Assembly: GCF_017471675.1 (NCBI RefSeq)
Contig: NZ_JAFUSK010000006.1
Location: 1 to 58,045 of the forward strand
Direction of reading: 5' to 3'
DNA from: Pseudobutyrivibrio sp.
Lineage (GTDB): Bacteria; Bacillota; Clostridia; Lachnospirales; Lachnospiraceae
DNA: 58,045 nucleotides
Shown here: piece by piece, positions 1 through 9,407 of the stretch
Layout of the letters: every line of letters starts with the position of its first letter
How positions within the stretch are numbered: position 1 is the first letter of the stretch
Notes under the pieces: generated by a model
Database searches by the model: none
What the model was told of the DNA's origin: nothing
The model's input: the letters and a program-made list of their open reading frames with translations, nothing else
Program-made: the position numbers and the translations under genes

Positions 1-333
1 GTTACCAGTTAAAGAACCTAAGCCTTCCATTGCAATACCGTCACGGCCCATTTCATTCGGCAAAACTATTCTAAATAAAATATCATTGTACATACTGTAT
101 ATAGATGCATTTGCCGTTGTCCATCTAGTTGACCAAATGAAGAAAAAGAGCACTATCACAACAGCCAGTATTGCTATACCTGTCATATCTTTTCCGGTAG
201 CTTTCTCCATATGACTAAAAAAAGCTACTGCTCCAAAACCGAATAAAGTCAAAAAAATAGCTCCATATTTAAAAAAATTTGAATAGGAATCATTATCAAT
301 AAAAACCTTGTTTTTAAATAAATTTTTCTTCAT
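1..333 (-). CDS. Membrane protein downstream of the LXG-like protein (partial, 3' end outside window)
   Basis: An open frame of 111 codons runs off the left edge without a stop. It starts at an ATG behind a GAGAGG ribosome site. The N-terminus is lysine-rich (MKKNLFKNK). Two hydrophobic stretches follow, at about residues 25-37 and 52-67, the second containing ILAVVIVLFFFIW. The visible remainder is probably cytosolic or a loop. No family is recognised. It is the next gene after the putative T7SS cargo, 67 bp downstream with no terminator in between, so it is probably the distal end of the same transcript. Its position would suit an immunity protein or a secretion membrane component. Both are inference from position only. 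Confidence 0.7.
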   Translation of the reverse strand, partial: MKKNLFKNKVFIDNDSYSNFFKYGAIFLTLFGFGAVAFFSHMEKATGKDMTGIAILAVVIVLFFFIWSTRWTTANASIYSMYNDILFRIVLPNEMGRDGIAMEGLGSLTGN

Positions 334-400
334 CTTAATATCCTCTCAATTGTGTCCTTTTTTTGCCCCTCTGGTTCATTTATTAAGCTAAGATTTCTAC

Positions 401-1762
401 CTAACAAAACAGAGGTGAACGTGGTCTTGAATTTAGCTCTCTCAAGTTATTTTCGAAATTTTGTCCAAATAAACTTACTTTATAATTAAACTCACTAAAT
501 TGATAATGTATAGCGTTATTTGAATAAGAATTAGGCGGAATTTTCCCTCCCTTATCCATTGTTTTTTGTATCTTATCCTGGAACTTATATGTCTGTGATG
601 TAGATAATGCTCTACTTACAGGATTATATTGCTTAAATGCATCTCCCAAAGTTTTATGGCTCATGGCAAGTCCAACTGCAACATCAAAATCCTTCTGCAT
701 AGTTTTTAAACCTGTACCAACTGCCTTATAATATTTTGATGTTTCTTTTGTTAATCTAAAACCGCCTTTAAAACCAGCATTATATAATCCCTTAATGTCA
801 TCCACCAATCTTGTAGAATTAGGCTTTAAGCCTCTAATAGTTCCTGTAAATGATTTGTATAATCCTTCTCCACTTCCTAGTGAATTTATTTTATTAGCCA
901 TATTCGCAATAGAAATTGTATCTGTTACAAATTCTGCAGTATCTACAGCATCTGCTCCCACGTAACTAAGAGTATTTCCCAACTTAGAATCAAATCTTGT
1001 CAACCTAAGCCAATCTGATGCTTTATCGGTGTCTCCATATATTTTTGCCCAAGCTGGGTCTCCACCATTTCTTGCCTCTAATGCCTTTTTTGATGTATAT
1101 ATGTTTGCAAAAGCATTTACAACTCCTATAGCACCTGAAACAACAGCAGATATAGATACTATAGCTTCAAACAATCCTGCTGCCAACGAGAGCGGAAATG
1201 CTGCTAATAATATACATACTGATGCTGCAAATAATAAGGCGGCTCCTACAATCTGGCATAGTTCCTTTCCACCACCACACTCATAAAAATACTTCAGCGC
1301 ATCATACCCACTAGATATCTTATCGTGTACCCATACAGTTGCATCACAGAATAAATTGAATATTGGTCTTGAATTTTTAGCTTCTATACATAAGCTAATC
1401 ATCAATGCCTCTATTCCTTCTGCCGCTTTTATTTCACTATGGTTCTTCAAAAAATCTTCTTGATTGTTTTCAATTTTAGTGGCCACATCCAAATCAGCTT
1501 GAATGGCATGCGCCATTAAAACTCCAACATTTTTTGCAAATGTTGCGTATTCATTAGCCTTATCTGCTAACTGTTGTTTCTTTGCCTTTACATAATATTG
1601 AGCCGATTCCAAAACATCATTCACTCCTGCTGTAACGCCGCCGAAGGAATTTATAACATCATTCTGGAGGCTCTCATAATATGACTCCGCCTTAACCGCA
1701 AGTGTATTAGCGCTGTCTATAATACCTTGCAAATTATCATAATCAATTGTTAACTCTGCCAT
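401..1762 (-). CDS. Putative type VII secretion substrate, LXG-like architecture
   Basis: 453 aa. Residues 1-110 are mainly helical and polar, with the look of a WXG100/LXG-type targeting region. Residues 170-222 form a long hydrophobic, glycine/alanine-rich segment that could make two membrane hairpins. The remaining 230 residues are soluble and basic, and I recognise no toxin motif in them. There is no signal peptide. It follows a WXG100 gene and a small coiled-coil gene, the usual order for LXG cargo with its helper proteins in Firmicutes. RBS AGGAA precedes the ATG. Polymorphic toxins of this layout often carry the activity at the C-terminus, but that is not shown here. It could instead be a structural or adhesion protein. 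Confidence 0.65.
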   Translation of the reverse strand: MAELTIDYDNLQGIIDSANTLAVKAESYYESLQNDVINSFGGVTAGVNDVLESAQYYVKAKKQQLADKANEYATFAKNVGVLMAHAIQADLDVATKIENNQEDFLKNHSEIKAAEGIEALMISLCIEAKNSRPIFNLFCDATVWVHDKISSGYDALKYFYECGGGKELCQIVGAALLFAASVCILLAAFPLSLAAGLFEAIVSISAVVSGAIGVVNAFANIYTSKKALEARNGGDPAWAKIYGDTDKASDWLRLTRFDSKLGNTLSYVGADAVDTAEFVTDTISIANMANKINSLGSGEGLYKSFTGTIRGLKPNSTRLVDDIKGLYNAGFKGGFRLTKETSKYYKAVGTGLKTMQKDFDVAVGLAMSHKTLGDAFKQYNPVSRALSTSQTYKFQDKIQKTMDKGGKIPPNSYSNNAIHYQFSEFNYKVSLFGQNFENNLRELNSRPRSPLFC

Positions 1763-1780
1763 TTTATATTTCCTACTACT

Positions 1781-2266
1781 TTATTTTCTTGAAGCAGCAG
1801 CTGCTGCCGCTCTTTCTGCGGCCTGTCTTGCCGCTTCTTCAGCTAATCTTCTTAACTCAGCTGCAATCGCATCCTCTGTTGAGCGTATATTAGCATTGCA
1901 TGTCTGCAAGTCAGAATATAATCCATCTAGAATTCTATCAATTCTATTAATCTCGTTAGCTAGTTCATTTAAGCCGCTAGAAATAGATGAATCCGATGAA
2001 CTGGCTTTTTCCAGCTCATCATTAACCTGACTAGAGATTTTTCCAACACTGGAAGTACCTTTCATAGCACTTGCGAAATTATCAATTATTTTATTTCCCC
2101 ACTTATTAACTTCACCGTAGTTATCATCTCCAACGTTTGTTAAGTCCTTTTGGATTTTTACTACATCTGCTCTACGCTGCTTGTATTTACTTATTTCAGC
2201 TTCAATGTGTCTCTTCTGAGCTTGTAATGAAGCCAATCTTGATTGTAAGTCTGATAAGTAACTCAT
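1781..2266 (-). CDS. Small coiled-coil protein, DUF5082/YwqH-like T7SS partner
   Basis: 161 aa, almost entirely helical. Residues 1-45 and 105-160 form coiled coils, and the C-terminus is an alanine-rich charged helix (EEAARQAAERAAAAAASRK). A W-G pair sits near residue 56, between helices, like the WXG turn. It resembles the YwqH-type helper proteins found between WXG100 genes and LXG toxins in Bacillus-type T7SS loci. Such helpers are thought to form a complex with the cargo N-terminus. The start is the ATG behind AAGGAG. Family assignment is by size, composition and position, so it is moderately secure. Confidence 0.65.
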   Translation of the reverse strand: MSYLSDLQSRLASLQAQKRHIEAEISKYKQRRADVVKIQKDLTNVGDDNYGEVNKWGNKIIDNFASAMKGTSSVGKISSQVNDELEKASSSDSSISSGLNELANEINRIDRILDGLYSDLQTCNANIRSTEDAIAAELRRLAEEAARQAAERAAAAAASRK

Positions 2267-2281
2267 ACCTTTATTCTCCTT

Positions 2282-2593
2282 TTATGATTGTGTACTAGCA
2301 AGCTTTGCTATTTCTTCATCAGTCTTTATGTAGGCTGCTTGAGCGTCAACTAAAGCATCACGCAAATCATAAAGAACATCTGAGACATCTTCCAACTGCC
2401 TATAAATTTTTGTATAGTCCTTCTCAAACTGTTTTTTACCTTCACCTTGCCAATACATAAACAATGTTGATGTTGTCGTCTTAACACCATCAATGATTCT
2501 CTCATATTCTTTGATGCCACTTTCAAAATCTTTAATAACTTCACCAAATCGTTCACTATCAAGATGTTTTACCTGTTCATCATTAGCGCCCAT
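2282..2593 (-). CDS. esxA: WXG100 family secreted protein (EsxA-like)
   Basis: 103 aa helical hairpin protein with W48-Q49-G50 at the turn and a C-terminal Y88-I-K-T-D92 matching the YxxxD/E secretion signal of type VII substrates. I chose the ATG at 2593 over an in-frame ATG six codons upstream, because a perfect AAGGAGG lies 8 nt before it, inside the last codons of essC, whose stop is 1 nt away. Translational coupling to essC is therefore likely. WXG100 proteins dimerise and are exported through the EssC ATPase; by analogy this one is probably both cargo and co-export partner of the two genes downstream. Confidence 0.9.
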   Translation of the reverse strand: MGANDEQVKHLDSERFGEVIKDFESGIKEYERIIDGVKTTTSTLFMYWQGEGKKQFEKDYTKIYRQLEDVSDVLYDLRDALVDAQAAYIKTDEEIAKLASTQS

Positions 2594-2594
2594 C

Positions 2595-5500
2595 CTATTG
2601 TCCTCCTTCATAAACTACTTTTATCTTAGAAACATCCTGTCCCTTGAATAAATAAGCATCACCAAGCTCTATAGGCTTTTTATATTGTTTTGCTGCACCG
2701 TTAGGCAAATCAACATTCTTAATCGCACTAATATCTTCCATTGCAATCATTGTATTAATTTCCTTCACCTGTTTGAGCATCTCTGATGCACCAAAACCTG
2801 TGGCAGCATTTTCAACATCTGCAAATACAAAAAGTAGTTTCATATTCTTGTATGTCTTTACTATTCGCTTGTATACCTCCACTGTAGCCTTGCTAATTCC
2901 ATCAGTAGCAAATATATCCTTATTGTTTACAAGAATTGTAATTAATGGAAATGCATTAAGTGCATCAGCGCCGCCAGCCTTTACCATATCCATCCTTGTG
3001 ATAAGTTCTTGTTCTACCTCTTCTAATATGAGTTCAAAGTCATTCAAATCAACTGAATATTTTTCAACTATTCCCATTGAAGAAGCACTCTTTAATTTCT
3101 GTTCGAAGCTATCTATTACATAAACCTTAGAATCAAAATTAAAGATATTTTTCTGGAGATAATTCAATAAATACATAGCAAATGAAGACTTACCAAAGCC
3201 CTTACGACCTGTAATACCCAAAGTACAAGTATTTAATAAATCAAGCTCAACAAAATCGACTAAATTGTAATCAATACCAATTGGGACTACATAATTTTCA
3301 TTATCAAAGTAATTTGTCTTTACATAATCCAAATCAAGTACCTTTGGTACCTCTGGAATTCTTACAGCCTTTTCTGTAGGATTCTTACTATTGATAGATG
3401 CAATAAATTCTTTAATCTTTTGAACTCTGTCTATTTCCTTTTCACCCTCGAATGCAAGATATGTCTGCATTTCATATACAGTCTTATCAATTGAATATAA
3501 ACATCTACCTGGGACATTCTTTGGAGACATTCGGCATCTATCAAACAATGTGCTATATTCATCGCTCTGGTTACAATACAAGCAAATTCTATTTGCGAAA
3601 TTACTCATGTATTTATAACTGATTCCAGATGTTTGGATAGAAGTAAATATTAAACTAATACCAAGTGCTACACCTTCACGGCAAATATTTATTATGTCAT
3701 CCTCATATTCTCCATAGAGTTCTTTAAGGGCAAGGAAATTATCAACCATGATTATAATCTGTGGGATGTCTGTATTTCCTGCCTCTTTATAAGATGAAAA
3801 TGAAGTGATTCCCATATCGGCAAAACGCCCTTTTCTACGGACCATTTCCTTTCGAATCATTCTTATAAAATTCTTTAGCTTTTCATCATCTGCTGCAGAA
3901 ATAACACCACCAATATGATTCAAATCCGCAAATACATTCAGTGCCATAGAAGCAAAATCCAGAATGTACATATTAACCTCTGAAGGTCTGTAATTTGTAG
4001 CAACAGCCCTGATAATCATCTGCAATAGGTTTGTCTTACCATACTGAGATGAACCAATAATAATTGTATTACCACTTGAAATATCCAGCTTTGCCACACC
4101 CTGATACTGATTATCCGGGTCATCATAAATTCCCAAATCTATAACTACACTGATATCATCATGTGATTTATCAGAATCCGCATATACGATAATCTCTTCC
4201 AAAGGTGGAAGGCAAATTCCTGGCAATCTATTGATACCATTTTCACTACAATACTCAGCAATATAATTTGTTATTGCATCAAGCTGAGTCTCTGATTCTT
4301 CATCAGATTTTTTCTTCTTTCGTGTATATACCGGAGTATGCTTACCCGCTAAATCAAGTGAATATATAGTAAACGGTTTCTGTTGTGCACTTGCATCAAA
4401 AGTAGCTGGTGCTCCACTGTATGCAGACTGGAATAATTCAAATATCTCATTATTACCTACTTGCAAATATGCACGACCTGGCTCTTTAATCTCTGCTGCA
4501 ACTGGTGTCTTTAATACTTCATTACTGTCTTCCTTATTCTGAACCTTTAAGCAAAGCTTAAATTTAGAGTTTGACCAAATCTGTGCATCTACTACACCAC
4601 TAGGCTTCTGAGTTGCAAGAATCAAATGTACACCAAGGCTTCGACCTATTCGAGCTGCAGAAATCAACTCTTTCATAAACTCTGGCTGATCCATCTTAAG
4701 CTCCGCGAACTCATCTACAATAAGAATCAAATGTGGAAGCGGAATTTTTGCCTCTCCCTTTTTGAAGAGCTTTATATAGGCATCAATGTGGTTAACATCA
4801 TATTCTGCAAAAAGAGCCTGTCTTTTTCTAAGCTCGGCCTTAATTGATGAAAGTGACCTATTGATTTCTCGACCATCAATATTTGTAATAGCACCTATAA
4901 GATGGGGAAGATTCTTAAACTGGTTAACCATTCCACCACCCTTGAAATCGATGATTACAAAACCTACATCGTAAGGGTGAAATAATGTCGCCATCGATAA
5001 AATATATGACTGAAGTATTTCTGATTTACCTGAACCTGTTGTACCAGCCACAAGTCCATGTGGACCATGATGCTTTTCATTAAGGTCTAAGCTAACCACC
5101 TGACTTTTAGACTTTACACCAAGTGGGGCTGCCATAGATGTATATACCTGTGACTCTTCCCAATTCTTCGACAAGTTTATATCTTCAACATTGAGAATAT
5201 TCATAAGCTCAAACAATGTAATATTTTTTGTTAAAGATCCTTCTAAGCTTACTTCCTCGCAATATACAGGTGCTAATTTATTTGAAATAAAAGCTGCTTC
5301 ATTGTTATTTACAACTTCATATTCAAATCTAGAAACCAAGTTTTTATCGTCCGTATCTGTCACAATTCCCCTTGTGCCTTCAATCTGAATCACGCTATTA
5401 CATCCGCTTGGCAATAGTTCCTTGTGCTCTTCAAAGAAGATAAATGAAACTCCTACCTGATTAGCATAATCAATAAACTTTGATATTGGATGATTCTTTA

Positions 5501-7127
5501 TGCCATTATCTCTGTAAACCATGATTACATAGTTTGGATGAGTCTGCTCAGCTGTCTCTCTACTAGAAAGCTCCTTGTACAAGAAATCAAATAGAATACT
5601 TCTACTATCAGAATCACATACAATATTTCTCATATTAAGCTGCTCGTTTTTTATATGTGGTAAAAATCTGAGCCACTTAAAGTCCTCTTCATCATCTTCA
5701 TCTAAAACGTAGAACAACTTAGTATCTGTGTAATACTGTCTTACTGCCAAATCAGTTGTTAAAGTCTTAATAAATGCATATAAATCATTTCTATTACCAA
5801 TTACGCCAACAGCATTATTGTTCTTTAAATCAAGTGTAATTGGCACATTATGAACATCCCTATACTGAGCCTGAAGTTCGGTAGGAATCTTCATTAGCTC
5901 ATCTGTACAGTTAAGCTCTTCTTTCTTTTTAATGCTTAATTTCTGAACTGCATTTTTCTTTCCGTTACCAAGACGTACTACTAAATAATCTTCATCCTTT
6001 GTACTTCTATCAAAAAGATAATCTGAAAAATCCCTAACAAATGCCTTTTCCTTGCTAATAGAATAATATGTATCATTCAATAAATGTTCTTCATTGCTCC
6101 GGCATTCTTCTATAAAAGTCTTCTTGTTTGCTATATATTCTGTATAGCTTGCTATTCGCTCATCAGATTCCTTTTTATAATTCTTCCTAGCATTAATAAT
6201 ACTTGTTACTGATGTAACAATACCTATACTCATGGAAATTACGCTAATCCATATATACGCACCGCCACCATTTCCCATTATTCCTCTAAGAACAACTGTT
6301 ACAGCAAGCATAATAATAGCTGGTAATAACTGCATTACAATATTTCCTTCAGGCTTCTGTGGCTCCGCTGGAGGATCTAAAATTTCAATCTCATCATCTG
6401 GTAATACGGCTTTAAAACGTGGATTTCTGTTAAATTTAGGATATTCCAATTCATTTACAGAATCCTCTACCTTTTTACTAACAATAGAGTTGATATTCAC
6501 TATTTTGGCTGAGTTACAGTAAAGCATATTATCTTTGAGGCACATTCCAAAAGTAGCAAATGATATAAAATCATTTTCAGCAATACCAACACTTTTTTCT
6601 ATTTTAATGCCATTTACTCTAACGCCATATTTAGTATTGTTATCTGTAACAACATACCCGTTTTTCGTTCGTTCAATGGATATAAAATCGCTACCAATAT
6701 ATTCATCATTTATCTGAACATTGCAATCACTTCCACCGCCAACTAAAACTCTCGATTGATTTGTTAAGTCTAACGCTAAATCATAAGATTTTTTCTCATA
6801 GTCAAAATCAATCAATAACTCAACACTAAATAATTCTATACCAGAAGACTGATAACAAACAGAAACTGTATCTCCATGCTGTAATTCCTTGGTGATTAAC
6901 TTTCTTACATCACCTTGGCTCAAATAAAGGTTATCCGAGCAAACTACTACCCACTTTTCATTTCTAGAAAATACTATTTCAAATTCTTCAAAAAAATTGT
7001 CTTTGTTAAGTCTAATATCACTCTCAATTCCAGTACCTACTCTAAGTGTTTGAACTTCAGGTGATATTTCTATCTCCCTATATATGTTTTTTTTTGATAA
7101 TATAATTCTATATCTGTTAGTTTCCAT
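2595..7127 (-). CDS. essC: EssC-type FtsK/SpoIIIE ATPase of the type VIIb secretion system, two N-terminal FHA-like domains
   Basis: About 1510 aa, the full EssC length. Two FHA-like domains cover roughly residues 5-105 and 110-205. Two membrane helices follow at about 263-285 and 290-315, then three FtsK-like ATPase modules. Module 1 is intact (GTTGSGKS near 695, VDEFAEL near 804). Module 2 has GSSQYGKT near 1025 but VDNF in place of VDEF. Module 3 has GRKGFGKS near 1307 with a degraded Walker B (ILVNNKD). EssC is the motor that recognises and exports WXG100 cargo. I prefer the ATG at 7127; a TTG three codons upstream (7136) overlaps the preceding stop region. It lies 10 bp after the EsaB-like gene. 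Confidence 0.95.
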   Translation of the reverse strand: METNRYRIILSKKNIYREIEISPEVQTLRVGTGIESDIRLNKDNFFEEFEIVFSRNEKWVVVCSDNLYLSQGDVRKLITKELQHGDTVSVCYQSSGIELFSVELLIDFDYEKKSYDLALDLTNQSRVLVGGGSDCNVQINDEYIGSDFISIERTKNGYVVTDNNTKYGVRVNGIKIEKSVGIAENDFISFATFGMCLKDNMLYCNSAKIVNINSIVSKKVEDSVNELEYPKFNRNPRFKAVLPDDEIEILDPPAEPQKPEGNIVMQLLPAIIMLAVTVVLRGIMGNGGGAYIWISVISMSIGIVTSVTSIINARKNYKKESDERIASYTEYIANKKTFIEECRSNEEHLLNDTYYSISKEKAFVRDFSDYLFDRSTKDEDYLVVRLGNGKKNAVQKLSIKKKEELNCTDELMKIPTELQAQYRDVHNVPITLDLKNNNAVGVIGNRNDLYAFIKTLTTDLAVRQYYTDTKLFYVLDEDDEEDFKWLRFLPHIKNEQLNMRNIVCDSDSRSILFDFLYKELSSRETAEQTHPNYVIMVYRDNGIKNHPISKFIDYANQVGVSFIFFEEHKELLPSGCNSVIQIEGTRGIVTDTDDKNLVSRFEYEVVNNNEAAFISNKLAPVYCEEVSLEGSLTKNITLFELMNILNVEDINLSKNWEESQVYTSMAAPLGVKSKSQVVSLDLNEKHHGPHGLVAGTTGSGKSEILQSYILSMATLFHPYDVGFVIIDFKGGGMVNQFKNLPHLIGAITNIDGREINRSLSSIKAELRKRQALFAEYDVNHIDAYIKLFKKGEAKIPLPHLILIVDEFAELKMDQPEFMKELISAARIGRSLGVHLILATQKPSGVVDAQIWSNSKFKLCLKVQNKEDSNEVLKTPVAAEIKEPGRAYLQVGNNEIFELFQSAYSGAPATFDASAQQKPFTIYSLDLAGKHTPVYTRKKKKSDEESETQLDAITNYIAEYCSENGINRLPGICLPPLEEIIVYADSDKSHDDISVVIDLGIYDDPDNQYQGVAKLDISSGNTIIIGSSQYGKTNLLQMIIRAVATNYRPSEVNMYILDFASMALNVFADLNHIGGVISAADDEKLKNFIRMIRKEMVRRKGRFADMGITSFSSYKEAGNTDIPQIIIMVDNFLALKELYGEYEDDIINICREGVALGISLIFTSIQTSGISYKYMSNFANRICLYCNQSDEYSTLFDRCRMSPKNVPGRCLYSIDKTVYEMQTYLAFEGEKEIDRVQKIKEFIASINSKNPTEKAVRIPEVPKVLDLDYVKTNYFDNENYVVPIGIDYNLVDFVELDLLNTCTLGITGRKGFGKSSFAMYLLNYLQKNIFNFDSKVYVIDSFEQKLKSASSMGIVEKYSVDLNDFELILEEVEQELITRMDMVKAGGADALNAFPLITILVNNKDIFATDGISKATVEVYKRIVKTYKNMKLLFVFADVENAATGFGASEMLKQVKEINTMIAMEDISAIKNVDLPNGAAKQYKKPIELGDAYLFKGQDVSKIKVVYEGGQ

Positions 7128-7137
7128 AAGTTTCAAC

Positions 7138-7389
7138 CTACTCCGTGAAATTTATTACTGTTCCATTTCTTACACCAAAATCAGATAGTTTTTTACTCCC
7201 CTTTAATAATGCAAATGGATTTTCTGCTTTTAAAAAACATTTCTTCTGATCCGATGTATCTATCCCTAACTCATACGCCGTATTAAGTCCTATTACCAAA
7301 TCATTTGCAGTTATATCAAGTGGAATTTCTAAATCTATGCTTTCATTCTTTTTAATATTATTAAAAATAATTACTGCTGAATTTTCCAT
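7138..7389 (-). CDS. esaB: EsaB/YukD-like ubiquitin-fold protein
   Basis: 83 aa with the length and strand pattern of the YukD/EsaB ubiquitin-like family: an N-terminal beta hairpin, a short helix around ANDLVIGLNTAYEL and a terminal strand ending NGTVINFTE. In Bacillus and Staphylococcus this small cytosolic protein is encoded with EssC and is needed for, or modulates, secretion; in actinobacteria the fold is fused to the EccD channel. It lies 10 bp after the CpaE-like gene and immediately upstream of essC, the conserved neighbourhood of the family. RBS AGGTG precedes the ATG. Assignment rests on size, fold pattern and context. Confidence 0.8.
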   Translation of the reverse strand: MENSAVIIFNNIKKNESIDLEIPLDITANDLVIGLNTAYELGIDTSDQKKCFLKAENPFALLKGSKKLSDFGVRNGTVINFTE

Positions 7390-7398
7390 TTAAAACAC

Positions 7399-8460
7399 CT
7401 ACATTACTAAAAAAGCAACCTTTCTCATATTGTTATTTGCTTCCAAATTCTTTGGTTTTACCAAATCAACATCATTAATCATTTCTATGTATTCATTAAT
7501 GCTAAATTTCGATATTACTTCCGTTGCCAACAATGCATTAAATTTGCTTCTTTCAAACTTATTACAAATGAATATATATTTTTGAGCGGTAATACCATTA
7601 ATATTATTAACAAGATAATTAGTGCTATTAACTGCTGCAACAGATTGATCTGTTACCAAGATTACTTTATCTGCTGCATCCAGCATATTCAGTTTTTCCT
7701 CACTGAAAGTAGCCTCAGCATCAATAATTATGAAATCATAATCACTATTCTTTTTTGCTGATAAAGCAATTTTTAAGAATATCGAAAAATCAATTCCTAG
7801 AGATGGTAATGCAGCTTTAAATTCAGGAAGATAATCAAATCCATCATTTTTGATTTCAGATTTAATATCTAAAAATACATTATCAGTAGGACTGTAAAGT
7901 GCCGAATATATACTAGCTCCTGTTATTTGTTCTTTATCCTCTAAGAGATATTGAAAATTCTGCAACATTGCTGCATTTATATACAATACCTTCTGATACC
8001 CAGCCACCAAACTGGCAGCTAATCCCATGGCAATAGTTGTTTTTCCTACTCCGCCACATGCAGATGTAACAAGTACAATCTGTGTTTCCTTCTTTTCTAC
8101 TGCGCCTCCCACAAGCTCTGATGCACTCTTAGCAACTACTTCACTAAATATTTCCATAATACTGGTATATTTATATAGTTTAGTAATGCTTAGATCACCT
8201 GTAGCACCATCATCAATATTTTCAGACATAACAAATACATTTTTTATATCATGTCTTTTTATCGAATTATCATATAAATCTTCTGACACGATTAGTATCG
8301 CTGCGCTCTTCGGTTCTGAAAAATATTCGGCAAAATAATTTCTATCTGTTATTATTTCTAAATCTATATTATTCAAATACTCGTTTATAAATTTATATTG
8401 TAAAGGAGCAATATAATTAACATCTGTATCTGCAATTATTACTTTTGGATTCGCCATCAT
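7399..8460 (-). CDS. CpaE/MinD-like ATPase with N-terminal receiver-like domain
   Basis: About 353 aa. The first 110 residues look like a degenerate response-regulator receiver (KVIIADTDVNYI at the first strand). The rest is a ParA/MinD-type ATPase with the P-loop ACGGVGKTT at 134-142 and IIIDAEATFSEE as Walker B. The signature lysine of the deviant Walker A (KGGxxGKT) is Cys135 here. CpaE-like proteins position Tad pili or secretion machines at defined cell sites. No Tad gene is nearby, so localisation of the T7SS is the likely role (inference). RBS AAGG lies before two adjacent ATG codons; either may be used. Confidence 0.8.
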   Translation of the reverse strand: MMANPKVIIADTDVNYIAPLQYKFINEYLNNIDLEIITDRNYFAEYFSEPKSAAILIVSEDLYDNSIKRHDIKNVFVMSENIDDGATGDLSITKLYKYTSIMEIFSEVVAKSASELVGGAVEKKETQIVLVTSACGGVGKTTIAMGLAASLVAGYQKVLYINAAMLQNFQYLLEDKEQITGASIYSALYSPTDNVFLDIKSEIKNDGFDYLPEFKAALPSLGIDFSIFLKIALSAKKNSDYDFIIIDAEATFSEEKLNMLDAADKVILVTDQSVAAVNSTNYLVNNINGITAQKYIFICNKFERSKFNALLATEVISKFSINEYIEMINDVDLVKPKNLEANNNMRKVAFLVM

Positions 8461-8468
8461 ACACCTTC

Positions 8469-9398
8469 CTATTCAACCCTAAAATCACTATTTGCAAGCT
8501 TAAGCGTATCACCTGGATTTAATGGCATTCTTTGACCTACCTCAACACGAGCTCCGTTTACATACGTTCCGTTTGCGCTGCCTTCATCCATTACATAAAA
8601 AACTCCATTTTGTCTAATAACTCTACAGTGTCTTCTGCTTATTGCACTGTTGAAATCAATGACTTTATCCACTAATTCAGCCTTCTTACCAATCAATACA
8701 TCTTCTTCAGATATTTTTAATTCAAATGGATAAGGACTATCACACGCTATAAGCTTTAGGCAATTTAGATTTCCTGACATTCCTGCGCTTGATGGCATTG
8801 TTTGATTTATATTCGTAGTCTGCGTTTGTGCTGCTGGAACAATTTCTCTACATTTCTGATATATTAACTCCATTGGTAATCCTGCTTGTATATCCGCAAG
8901 AATAGCAGCCAATTGTTCACTTGGCATAGCACTGACACTATTAAGTAACTCACATATTAATTCTTTAAGGTTATGCTCAAAATCTTCTACATCCATGTAC
9001 AATTTCTTCTCTATAGGTATGTACATCATTTTTACTTGCATGGTGTTTCTATCTACAAATATTTTGCGCTTCTCTAAATCTATACTTTGACATGTTAGGA
9101 ATCCGTTTTCCTTAACCTTCTTGATTATGCCCAAAATATCTGCTGCAATCGAAATGGCTGTTTCAGATTTCATACTTTGCATCATTACGTCTAAAGATGT
9201 ATAGTTCTCTCCTAAATAGCAAAGTGATGTCTGACCATTTCTTGTTATTTTTACGCATTTTAAAAAACCATCATTGCTTTGATTCTGAAGTACTTTATAA
9301 TCTGTCTCTAGAAATGGCACTTGATTATTAATCACGTATTCTAAATTATTTCCATATACCAATTCTGTTATTACATTGTTCTCTATCAATCTATTCAT
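8469..9398 (-). CDS. FHA-domain protein with DUF6382-like N-terminal domain
   Basis: 309 aa, cytosolic, no membrane helix. The C-terminal ~95 residues are a complete FHA domain with SRRH at 254-257 and NGTYVNG at 276-282, the residues that grip phosphothreonine. The N-terminal ~190 residues match what is called DUF6382 in clostridial FHA proteins. Its later part (helix, then IDL..KIFVD..TMQVKMMYIPI) reads like a kinase fold stripped of catalytic residues, similar to the EssB/YukC pseudokinase. If so, it may replace EssB as the cytosolic adaptor. This is an inference. It sits between the phospho-acceptor protein and the CpaE-like gene. Confidence 0.8.
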   Translation of the reverse strand: MNRLIENNVITELVYGNNLEYVINNQVPFLETDYKVLQNQSNDGFLKCVKITRNGQTSLCYLGENYTSLDVMMQSMKSETAISIAADILGIIKKVKENGFLTCQSIDLEKRKIFVDRNTMQVKMMYIPIEKKLYMDVEDFEHNLKELICELLNSVSAMPSEQLAAILADIQAGLPMELIYQKCREIVPAAQTQTTNINQTMPSSAGMSGNLNCLKLIACDSPYPFELKISEEDVLIGKKAELVDKVIDFNSAISRRHCRVIRQNGVFYVMDEGSANGTYVNGARVEVGQRMPLNPGDTLKLANSDFRVE

Positions 9399-9407
9399 TA
9401 CTATTAC

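Noticed and set aside
7399-8460. Tad pilus locus inferred from the CpaE-like ATPase
   Set aside because: No CpaF, TadB/C, prepilin or peptidase genes are present; the gene sits within T7SS genes.
7399-8460. Loss of the signature lysine (Cys135) as evidence for a dead ATPase
   Set aside because: CpaE-like proteins often lack this lysine, and the second P-loop lysine (K140) is present.
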